NCBI GenBank assembly: GCA_002296055.1
Contig: DBHE01000179.1
Location: 1 to 6,634, forward strand
Reading direction: 5' to 3'
DNA length: 6,634 bases
DNA from: Pseudomonadaceae bacterium UBA836
Lineage (GTDB): Bacteria; Pseudomonadota; Gammaproteobacteria; Pseudomonadales; Pseudomonadaceae
Within the stretch, counting starts at the first letter, position 1. Each line of letters starts with the position of its first letter. Positions 1-5,596 of this stretch are shown here, one piece after another. Under the pieces are notes generated by a model. It was given only the letters and a program-made list of their open reading frames with translations, did not search any database and had not been told where the DNA came from. Made by a program: the position numbers and the translations under genes.

Positions 1-13
1 CTCAGCGAGCGCG

Positions 14-1213
14 TCAAGCCTTTTTCAACACAATGCGCGCAAATTTCTTCTTGCCCGCCTGGCAGACGTAGGCAACGCCTGGCTGGAACACGAAATCACG
101 GTCTACAACCTCGCCATCCACCTTGACCGAGCCAGCATTCAGCAGGTCACGTGCAGCCGCCGCATTCTTGGTCATACCGGCGCGATTAAGCACAGCAGAC
201 ACCGGCAGCTCACCATCCACCTCAATCTCTACTTCCGGCAGATCATCAGGCAGCTCGCCATCCTTCAGGCGGTTGCCAGCTGACCGGTGGGCGTTGGCGG
301 CCGCTTCTTCGCCATGGAAACGCGCGACCAGCTCCTCAGCCAGCTTGATTTTGATATCACGCGGATTGGCACCACCTTCGATATCAACCTTGAACTGCTC
401 GATCTCGTCCATGCTGCGGAAGCTGAGCAATTCAAAGTAGCGCCACATCAGACTGTCGGGCATCGAAACCAGCTTGTTATACATCTCACCCGGGGCGTCG
501 TTGATGCCTATATAGTTATTCAACGACTTGGACATCTTCTTCACGCCGTCCAGACCTTCCAGGATCGGCATGGTCAGAATGACCTGCGGCTCCTGGCCGT
601 ACTGACGCTGCAGTTCACGCCCCATCAGCAGGTTGAACTTCTGATCTGTGCCACCCAGCTCGACATCCGCCTGCATGGCGACCGAGTCGTAGCCCTGCAC
701 CAGCGGATAGAGAAACTCGTGAACCGCAATCGACTGCCCGCTCTTATAGCGCTTGTCGAAGTCATCGCGCTCCAGCATACGCGCCACGGTGTACTTGCCA
801 GCCAGCTGAATCATGTCGGCCGACGTCATCTTGTCCATCCAGGTGGAATTGAACATCACCTGCGTCTTGGCTGGATCAAGAATCTTGAACACCTGCTCTT
901 TATAGGTCTCAGCGTTGGCCAGCACCTGCTCACGCGTCAGCGGTTGGCGCGTGACATTCTTACCGGACGGATCTCCGATCATGCCGGTGAAGTCCCCTAT
1001 AAGGAACAACACCTGGTGACCGAGCTCCTGAAACTGACGCAGCTTGTTGATCAGCACCGTGTGACCAAGGTGCAGATCCGGCGCGGTCGGGTCGAAGCCG
1101 GCCTTGATACGCAGCGGAATGCCGCGCTCCAGCTTGGCGCACAATTCGCTTTCAACCAGAATTTCATCCGCGCCGCGCTTGATCAGCGCCAACTGCTCGT
1201 CAACCGACTTCAT
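14..1213 (-). CDS. tyrS: Tyrosyl-tRNA synthetase (TyrZ-type, class I)
   Basis: Cytoplasmic enzyme that activates tyrosine with ATP and charges tRNA-Tyr. The 399-residue protein is full length for the family. Visible landmarks are the HIGH-type signature HLGH at residues 48-51, the tyrosine-site region [18 protein letters not shown] at about 174-191, the KMSKS loop at 226-230, and a C-terminal S4 RNA-binding domain at about 336-396. HLGH plus canonical KMSKS, rather than the KFGKT-like loop of E. coli TyrS, marks the TyrZ subgroup; the P. aeruginosa gene at this locus is called tyrZ. The ATG at 1213 is preceded by AGGAAA (1228-1223, minus strand) about 9 bases upstream, which supports this start. 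The gene is divergent from the M23 peptidase gene. Its stop lies 13 bases from the window edge, so no terminator can be judged. Confidence 0.97.
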   Translation of the reverse strand: MKSVDEQLALIKRGADEILVESELCAKLERGIPLRIKAGFDPTAPDLHLGHTVLINKLRQFQELGHQVLFLIGDFTGMIGDPSGKNVTRQPLTREQVLANAETYKEQVFKILDPAKTQVMFNSTWMDKMTSADMIQLAGKYTVARMLERDDFDKRYKSGQSIAVHEFLYPLVQGYDSVAMQADVELGGTDQKFNLLMGRELQRQYGQEPQVILTMPILEGLDGVKKMSKSLNNYIGINDAPGEMYNKLVSMPDSLMWRYFELLSFRSMDEIEQFKVDIEGGANPRDIKIKLAEELVARFHGEEAAANAHRSAGNRLKDGELPDDLPEVEIEVDGELPVSAVLNRAGMTKNAAAARDLLNAGSVKVDGEVVDRDFVFQPGVAYVCQAGKKKFARIVLKKA

Positions 1214-1368
1214 ACGTCCAGATTTCCTGTAGATTCAAGGTGGGTGGGTAAACCGGGGAACAAACCATACAACATTGCCTATCAATTACAAGCAAGGCGG
1301 GGTAGCAGGCGATCTGCGCCCTAACAAGAATTGACGGTAGAAATCTGACAGACGGGACGAGCAAAAAC

Positions 1369-1395
1369 TTGCCACGCACGCTTTTCAATTATAAT
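1369..1395 (+). promoter_or_regulatory. Candidate sigma-70 promoter for M23 peptidase-anmK
   Basis: TTGCCA (1369-1374, five of six to the -35 consensus) is followed after 15 bases by a perfect TATAAT (1390-1395). The spacer is shorter than the optimal 17, which weakens the call. Transcription would begin near 1402, giving a leader of about 40 bases before the ATG at 1443. The -10 lies inside a perfect palindrome, so it also reads TATAAT on the minus strand. Confidence 0.5.
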
Positions 1396-1424
1396 TTAGC
1401 AAGTTAGTCCACTTTATCTAGAAT
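1396..1424 (+). promoter_or_regulatory. Alternative sigma-70 promoter, M23 peptidase gene
   Basis: TTAGCA (1396-1401, four of six) and TAGAAT (1419-1424, five of six) are separated by the ideal 17 bases. Transcription would start near 1431, leaving only about 12 bases of leader, so any ribosome-binding site would sit at the very 5' end. It is less convincing than the upstream candidate, but the spacing is better. The two could act in tandem. Confidence 0.3.
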
Positions 1425-1442
1425 ACTTCTACAAGAGCGCTT

Positions 1443-2873
1443 ATGGGTTCCCAAGATAAAAAGTCATCGCGATACCCCAAAAGCCACCTCGTGGCAGCCA
1501 GTGGAATCGCCGCAGCGCTGAGCATTATCTTGCTCGTTGTCCCCACTACCGATGTAGAAGCCAAGAAGACCTTCGTTCAACTTGAGCTTCAAGCCCCCGA
1601 AACCGACGCTGGTGACGCTGGTGCGTCACTGGCCCAGTCGCCTGAACAACTTGACGCCCTGGTCAGCGACGCAGTCACATTGCCCAAACCACTGGACATC
1701 GCCAAGCAGGCAACTGATGCCGCCAAAGGCGCACCAATGGTTGCAGTAGAGCCGCCGGCTCCGACTGAACCACAATGGCAGCAACTGACGGTCGCCAGCG
1801 GCGATACGCTTTCGACCCTGTTTGACCAGGCTGATCTGGGCGCCAGCACGCTGCACGCCGTGATCAATAGCAGCCAGGAAGCCCGCCGTTTTACTCGTCT
1901 TAATGTAGGCCAGGTGCTGGAGTACCAGACCGACGCTGAGGGCCAGTTGCTGGCCATGCGATCCAAGCTCAACGACCTGGAAAGCATCAGCATCGAGCGA
2001 ACGGCCGATGGCTTTGCCTTCAGCAAAGACGTCATTGAGCCTGACGTCCGCGAACGCTACGTCCAAGGCACCATCAACTCCTCGCTGTTCCTCGCTGCAC
2101 AAAACGCCGGCCTCAATCACAACCTCACCATGCAAATGGCCAACATCTTTGGCTACGACGTGGACTTTGCCCGCGACATTCGCCAAGGCGACAGCTTTGA
2201 GGTGTTGTTTGAGGAGCTGCACGTTGGCGACAAGAACGTCGGCAACAAGAACATTCTGGCGGCGCGCTTCACCAACCGCGGCAAGACCTACACTGCCGTG
2301 CGCTACACCGACAGCAATGGCTACGCCAGCTACTACCGCGCTGATGGAACCAGCATGCGCAAAGCCTTTATCCGCACACCGGTGGACTTTGCTCGCATCA
2401 GCTCGCGCTTCAACCCGGGCCGCCTGCATCCCGTGCTGAACCGAATTCGCGCGCACAAGGGTGTCGACTACGCTGCTGCAACCGGCACGCCCATTAAGGC
2501 AACAGGCGATGGCCGCGTGGTCTCCGCTGGCCGCAAAGGTGGTTACGGCAACGCAGTTGTCATCCAGCATGGTCGCAAATACCAGACCCTGTACGGCCAC
2601 ATGAGCCGCTTTGCCAGCGGGATTCGCGCCGGCAGCAATGTGACCCAAGGCCAGATCATCGGCTATGTTGGCATGACCGGCCTGGCAACTGGCCCGCACC
2701 TGCATTACGAGTTCCGTGTAGACGGCCGCCACGTTGACCCGCTCAGCGTCAAGCTGCCCGCCTCTGACCCGATTCCGGCCAGCGAGCGCACGGCCTTCCT
2801 GGCCAGCAGCCAGAAGCTGATGGCGTCCATGGACCAGAACCGCGCGACTCAGCTAGCCTCCCTGGACCAGTAA
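1443..2873 (+). CDS. M23 family peptidoglycan DD-metalloendopeptidase (MepM-like)
   Basis: Predicted zinc endopeptidase that cuts peptide cross-links of peptidoglycan in the periplasm, allowing wall expansion. The 476-residue protein has a basic N-terminus and a hydrophobic segment at about 16-34. VEA at 38-40 could be a signal-peptidase site, so it is either anchored or secreted. A Pro/Ala/acid-rich linker (about 50-110) leads to an OapA/LysM-like module starting around 111 (motif VASGDTLSTLF). The M23 domain spans about 314-436 with ligands H338 and D342 in HKGVD and H421 in GPHLHYE, plus H386 and H419, so all catalytic residues are present. The start ATG has a weak AAGAG (1433-1437) five bases upstream. 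The stop overlaps the anmK start as TAATG. The family is known to be toxic when unregulated, and no regulator is encoded here. The family call is firm; assignment to E. coli MepM (YebA) orthology is likely but not proven. Confidence 0.93.
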   Translation: MGSQDKKSSRYPKSHLVAASGIAAALSIILLVVPTTDVEAKKTFVQLELQAPETDAGDAGASLAQSPEQLDALVSDAVTLPKPLDIAKQATDAAKGAPMVAVEPPAPTEPQWQQLTVASGDTLSTLFDQADLGASTLHAVINSSQEARRFTRLNVGQVLEYQTDAEGQLLAMRSKLNDLESISIERTADGFAFSKDVIEPDVRERYVQGTINSSLFLAAQNAGLNHNLTMQMANIFGYDVDFARDIRQGDSFEVLFEELHVGDKNVGNKNILAARFTNRGKTYTAVRYTDSNGYASYYRADGTSMRKAFIRTPVDFARISSRFNPGRLHPVLNRIRAHKGVDYAAATGTPIKATGDGRVVSAGRKGGYGNAVVIQHGRKYQTLYGHMSRFASGIRAGSNVTQGQIIGYVGMTGLATGPHLHYEFRVDGRHVDPLSVKLPASDPIPASERTAFLASSQKLMASMDQNRATQLASLDQ

Positions 2874-3973
2874 TGTCCCTTCTGTATGTCGGTATCATGT
2901 CAGGCACCAGCCTAGATGGTATCGACATCGCCCTCTCCCGCTTTACCGACGGCCAGCAGGCCGACTGCCTCGATGCGCTCTGCCTTCCCCTGCCCGCCGC
3001 ACTGCGCCAGCAATTGCTTGACCTGTGCAGCCCCAGCAGCGATGAGCTTTACCAGGCGGGCGTTGCCGGCAACGCCTGGGCACGGCTGGCAGCAGAGGGC
3101 GTCAACCAACTTCTGGTGCGCCAAGGACTCAGCCCCCAGCAGGTCTGCGCCATTGGCAGCCACGGACAGACGGTGCGCCACCACCCCGAGCAGGGCTTCA
3201 GCTTGCAGATCGGCAGCCCGGCGCTGCTGGCGGAGCTGACAGGCATCAAGGTCATTGCCGACTTCCGCAGCCGCGACCTTGCCGCCGGAGGCGAAGGTGC
3301 GCCCCTGGTGCCCGCCTTCCATCACTGGCTACTGAGCAGCCCGAACCTGACTCGCACTTTGGTCAACATTGGCGGCTTCGCCAACCTCACTGTGCTCAGG
3401 CCCGGCGAGGCGGCGGCGGGCTTTGACTCGGGCCCCGGCAACGCCTTGATGGACAACTGGGCACTGCGCCATATCGGCACCCCTTTTGACGCCGATGGGC
3501 AGTGGGCCAGCCAAGGACAGGTGCATCAGCCGTTGCTTGAGCGCATGTTGGCTGACCCCTACTTTGCCCGCCGTGGCCCGAAGAGCACTGGGCGCGAGTA
3601 CTTCCATGAGGCCTGGCTGGCCGCGCATCTGCAGCAGGTTCCGGGTGTGTCGGCGGTCGACGTACAGGCCAGCCTGGCGATGCTGACCGCGCAAAGCATC
3701 GCCGACAGCCTGCAGCAGGCCGCGAGCGATACCGCGGAGCTCTATATCTGTGGAGGCGGCGCGCGCAATTCGCACCTGATGCGCCAGCTACAAAGACTGC
3801 TGCCGCATCAGCGCGTGCTCTCGACGCAAACGCTGGGGGTAAATCCGGACTGGATGGAGGCGATGGCCTTCGCCTGGTTAGCGTGGCGCTTTGAGCAGCG
3901 CCTGGCCGGTAACTTGCCTAACGTCACCGGCGCGCGAGGTGAGCGCATTCTAGGCGCGCTCTACCCGGCCTGA
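2873..3973 (+). CDS. anmK: Anhydro-N-acetylmuramic acid kinase
   Basis: Cytosolic kinase of cell-wall recycling: it opens the 1,6-anhydro ring of anhMurNAc and phosphorylates it with ATP to MurNAc-6-phosphate. In Pseudomonas this then feeds the MupP/AmgK/MurU salvage route to UDP-MurNAc. The 366-residue protein has the family hallmarks: an N-terminal phosphate loop GIMSGTSLDGID (7-18), GSHGQT (95-100), DFRSRDLAAGGEGAPLVPAF (130-149), FDSGPGNALMD (184-194, where D185 is probably the catalytic base), KSTGREYF (237-244), CGGGARN (293-299) and EAMAFAWLA (329-337). Its ATG shares its A with the TAA stop of the M23 gene and has only a weak GGA (2864-2866) upstream, so translation is probably coupled. 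The two genes form a cut-and-recycle pair. Its stop directly abuts the erpA stop on the other strand. Confidence 0.97.
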   Translation: MSLLYVGIMSGTSLDGIDIALSRFTDGQQADCLDALCLPLPAALRQQLLDLCSPSSDELYQAGVAGNAWARLAAEGVNQLLVRQGLSPQQVCAIGSHGQTVRHHPEQGFSLQIGSPALLAELTGIKVIADFRSRDLAAGGEGAPLVPAFHHWLLSSPNLTRTLVNIGGFANLTVLRPGEAAAGFDSGPGNALMDNWALRHIGTPFDADGQWASQGQVHQPLLERMLADPYFARRGPKSTGREYFHEAWLAAHLQQVPGVSAVDVQASLAMLTAQSIADSLQQAASDTAELYICGGGARNSHLMRQLQRLLPHQRVLSTQTLGVNPDWMEAMAFAWLAWRFEQRLAGNLPNVTGARGERILGALYPA

Positions 3974-3977
3974 TCAG
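3970..3977. other. Palindromic stop-stop junction of anmK and erpA
   Basis: CTGATCAG is an 8-bp perfect palindrome. Its core TGATCA is made of the anmK stop TGA (3971-3973) and, on the other strand, the erpA stop TGA (3976-3974). The two convergent genes have zero intergenic bases. No GC hairpin followed by a T-tract is visible on either side, so both transcripts probably run into each other's coding sequence. Confidence 0.7.
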
Positions 3978-4327
3978 ATCGAGAAAGATGAGCCGCAGCC
4001 GCAGGTGGTGCTGGCGTTGGGGTTGTTGATGACAAAGCGCGAGCCTTCGAGCCCTTCCTGGTAATCCACCTCAGAGCCTGCCAGATACTGAAAGCTCATG
4101 GGGTCGACAATCAGACGCACACCATCGCGCTCAACGATAGTGTCATCTTCAGCCAGCTCATCATCGAAGGTGAAGCCGTACTGAAAGCCCGAACAACCGC
4201 CACCGGTGACAAACACACGCAGGCTTAGCTGCTCATTGCCCTCTTCCTCAATCAACGAGCGCACCTTGCTGACGGCGTTATCGCTGAAAATAAGCGGGGT
4301 GGGAATATAGACTTCAGGACTCGACAT
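3974..4327 (-). CDS. erpA: Iron-sulfur cluster insertion protein ErpA
   Basis: A-type carrier that delivers Fe-S clusters to apo-proteins; in E. coli its best known clients are the isoprenoid-pathway enzymes IspG and IspH. The 117-residue protein is the normal size and shows the three cluster-ligand cysteines C45 (in [11 protein letters not shown]) and C109 and C111 (in TTCGCGSSF), in the A-type pattern C-x63-C-x-C. The N-terminal extension and FTFDDE favour ErpA over IscA. The ATG at 4327 has GGAGG (4336-4332, minus strand) four bases upstream. A promoter is visible at the end of the preceding bactofilin gene, so the gene can be expressed apart from argC. It converges with anmK with no space between the stops and no terminator hairpin with a T-tract. 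Confidence 0.96.
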   Translation of the reverse strand: MSSPEVYIPTPLIFSDNAVSKVRSLIEEEGNEQLSLRVFVTGGGCSGFQYGFTFDDELAEDDTIVERDGVRLIVDPMSFQYLAGSEVDYQEGLEGSRFVINNPNASTTCGCGSSFSI

Positions 4328-4337
4328 ACAACCTCCG

Positions 4338-4351
4338 GCGGCCAGGGCCGC
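4338..4351 (-). other. GC hairpin next to erpA ribosome-binding site
   Basis: A perfect inverted repeat, GCGGCC-AG-GGCCGC on the plus strand, can form a five- to six-bp GC stem in the mRNA. It ends one base before the erpA Shine-Dalgarno GGAGG (4336-4332). There is no U-tract after it, so it is not a terminator. Given a start of transcription near 4362, it would occupy about half of the leader and could affect ribosome access or RNA stability. The structure is seen; the role is inferred. Confidence 0.4.
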
Positions 4352-4368
4352 AGCACAACAGGGGCGAC

Positions 4369-4398
4369 ATTATCCGTTTTCCCGAGGTTTTTGGTCAA
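4369..4398 (-). promoter_or_regulatory. Sigma-70 promoter for erpA
   Basis: On the minus strand TTGACC (4398-4393, five of six) and GATAAT (4374-4369, five of six) are separated by 18 bases. This is the best promoter match in the window. The predicted start is near 4362, with a leader of about 35 bases. The -35 element overlaps the bactofilin stop codon (TGA, 4397-4395). No convincing IscR type 2 site overlaps it by eye. Confidence 0.65.
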
Positions 4399-4826
4399 CT
4401 ATTGTGCGCGTCTTCGCTGTCTTGGGCGTGCTCGGTGAAGGTCAGCAGCTCCACGCTATCGCTCATGCAGTTAAGCTGGCCGCTGATCTGCGCACCCATG
4501 ACCATCTCCATGGAACGATAATGCAGGTCGCCGCTGATGCGTGCCTTGGCATCTAGCTCCAGGTGCTCCAGCGCCTGAACATCGCCGCACACCTGACCGT
4601 TGATGACCACGTGCGGCGCCTTGATGCTGCCCTCGACATAGCCGTGCTCGCTGATACGCACCAGGCCTTGTTCGGCTTCAATATTGCCGACCACCCGACC
4701 ATCTACCTGCACGGCCCCGACAAAACGCAAATTGCCGGTGACCTCGGCGTCGTGGGCAATAATGGTGGTCTTGCCACTGAAGCGGCTGATATCCGCCTTT
4801 TTCTGCTTGTCCGACGATCCCCACAT
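4395..4826 (-). CDS. Bactofilin family cytoskeletal protein
   Basis: Bactofilins polymerise without nucleotide into beta-helical filaments, usually under the inner membrane, and position cell-wall or polar proteins. This 143-residue protein has a short basic N-terminus (MWGSSDKQKK), a beta-helix domain at about 18-120 with recurring G-x-I/V and V-x-G turns (VTGNLRFVGAVQVDGRVVGNI, then GYVEGSIKAPHVVINGQVCG), and an acidic tail rich in D, E and S. A longer frame exists from a TTG at 4853, but the ATG at 4826 is preferred: it overlaps the upstream stop as TGATG, has AGGAG (4841-4837) ten bases upstream, and gives a family-like MWG start. It is translationally linked to the coiled-coil membrane protein gene, suggesting a shared task. 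The exact role in this organism is unknown. Confidence 0.9.
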   Translation of the reverse strand: MWGSSDKQKKADISRFSGKTTIIAHDAEVTGNLRFVGAVQVDGRVVGNIEAEQGLVRISEHGYVEGSIKAPHVVINGQVCGDVQALEHLELDAKARISGDLHYRSMEMVMGAQISGQLNCMSDSVELLTFTEHAQDSEDAHNS

Positions 4827-4841
4827 CAGGGTGCTACTCCT
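4824..4841 (-). promoter_or_regulatory. Ribosome-binding site and TGATG start of bactofilin
   Basis: On the minus strand AGGAG (4841-4837) lies ten bases before the ATG at 4826-4824, which shares its A with the TGA stop (4828-4826) of the upstream gene. This decides the bactofilin start against the in-frame TTG at 4853-4851. Confidence 0.7.
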
Positions 4842-5596
4842 GTGACTGTCCAATCGAAAGACTGCTCAACCAGGGTGTCGCCCCCGTGGCTGGCAGTCAG
4901 CGTGACCTGCTGCGGCACAAAACCTTCCGGCAAGGTCAACTGCGCCTGCTCACTACGCGCGGGCACCACCTGAAAATAACGAAAGTTCAGCGCCAGCGCA
5001 TCCGCCGCCACGTCCGGCGCCAACTCGGCAAGGGTCAGGGTTACCGCCTCGCCGTCACGCTCGCCACTGACTGTCAGGTCCAGCCCGGCTTGCAGCATGT
5101 CGCTTTCATCGCCGACCCGGCTGACCATAATCTTGTAGGCAAACACCTGCGGGTCGTCGGTGGCGTGCAGCTCAAACGCCTGAATGCGCAGCCCCGGGCT
5201 CATAGCGTCGGGCGCCAGCACGCCCTGATACTGCGCCAGGCTCTGCTGCTGACGGAACAGCTGGGCCTCCAGCTCACGAATGACCTGCTGCCCTTCGGCA
5301 ACCGACTCGCGGGCAACCAGCAGATCAACCTCCATCTGATGATAGTGTTGGCGCTGGCTTTCCAGCTCCTGCACCAGTTGCCCTTGGTGCTCAAGCAGCT
5401 GCTCGCGCTCCTGGGCAACCGGTGCCAGGCGGCGCATGGCGGACTCCCAGCCCAGCCAGGCACTGACCGGAATAGCAGTCAGCAGCATGATCAGTACGGC
5501 ACGCCGCCAGCGTCGTCGCGCCCGGCTTTCCCGCGGCGTGATGCTGACTTGGTGGTCCCGATACGACTGGGGTCGGGGCCGCTTTAGCTCTGTCAT
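4826..5596 (-). CDS. Bitopic coiled-coil membrane protein, probably DUF6776
   Basis: Function unknown. The 256-residue protein has a strongly basic cytoplasmic N-terminus (about 1-33, with an R-rich stretch at 24-33), one transmembrane helix at about 33-50, and a long Q/E/L-rich predicted coiled coil at about 56-125. A C-terminal domain at about 135-256 has alternating hydrophobic beta-type sequence ending in QSFDWTVTG. The positive-inside rule puts the coiled coil and C-terminal domain in the periplasm. I assign DUF6776 from architecture and from its place after argC; the name needs a profile search. It overlaps argC and the bactofilin gene by TGATG junctions and lacks a clear ribosome-binding site of its own, so it probably depends on ArgC translation. 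There are no catalytic motifs, which suggests an anchor or scaffold. Confidence 0.75.
   Translation of the reverse strand: MTELKRPRPQSYRDHQVSITPRESRARRRWRRAVLIMLLTAIPVSAWLGWESAMRRLAPVAQEREQLLEHQGQLVQELESQRQHYHQMEVDLLVARESVAEGQQVIRELEAQLFRQQQSLAQYQGVLAPDAMSPGLRIQAFELHATDDPQVFAYKIMVSRVGDESDMLQAGLDLTVSGERDGEAVTLTLAELAPDVAADALALNFRYFQVVPARSEQAQLTLPEGFVPQQVTLTASHGGDTLVEQSFDWTVTGVAP

Larger units (their letters stand above)
1214..1442. other. Divergent intergenic region tyrS / M23 peptidase
   Basis: This 229-base gap carries the start signals for two divergent genes. The half nearest the peptidase gene is clearly AT-richer than the coding DNA and holds the plus-strand promoter candidates. A 10-bp perfect palindrome AATTATAATT (1387-1396) supplies a TATAAT on both strands. 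A small inverted repeat, GGCG-ATCTG-CGCC (1308-1320), has no T-tract and is not a terminator. I see no tRNA, T-box or credible small ORF here. Confidence 0.6.

Noticed and set aside
1264..1291. TTGTAA-N16-TATGGT on the minus strand as a tyrS promoter
   Set aside because: Both hexamers match only four of six positions and there is no proper TGn extended -10. Too weak to list as a feature, though its position would suit tyrS.
1308..1320. Inverted repeat GGCG-ATCTG-CGCC as a terminator
   Set aside because: The stem is four bp with no T-tract on either strand, and it lies between divergent genes where no terminator is expected.
287..1324. Long open frame (345 codons) on the plus strand opposite tyrS
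   Set aside because: It is antisense to a full-length TyrRS and its translation is H/L/Q/R-rich without recognisable motifs. It runs into the intergenic region only because no stop intervenes.
1361..1375. Sigma-54-like TGGCAAG...TTGC on the minus strand toward tyrS
   Set aside because: The spacing between GG and GC is 9 bases rather than the required 10, and a tRNA synthetase gene is not an expected sigma-54 target.
1626..2732. Long open frame (368 codons) on the minus strand opposite the M23 gene
   Set aside because: It lies wholly antisense to a gene with clear catalytic motifs, and its translation is a low-complexity A/V/G-rich shadow with no recognisable domain. Such frames are common where codons are GC-biased.
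4367..4400. IscR-type operator over the erpA promoter
   Set aside because: The CC...GG half-sites do not fall at the spacing of the type 2 IscR motif when aligned by hand. A matrix scan would be needed to exclude a degenerate site.
4886..5587. Open frame (233 codons) on the plus strand opposite the coiled-coil gene
   Set aside because: It mirrors the Q/L-rich coiled-coil coding strand. The minus-strand gene is supported by topology and by TGATG overlaps at both ends.
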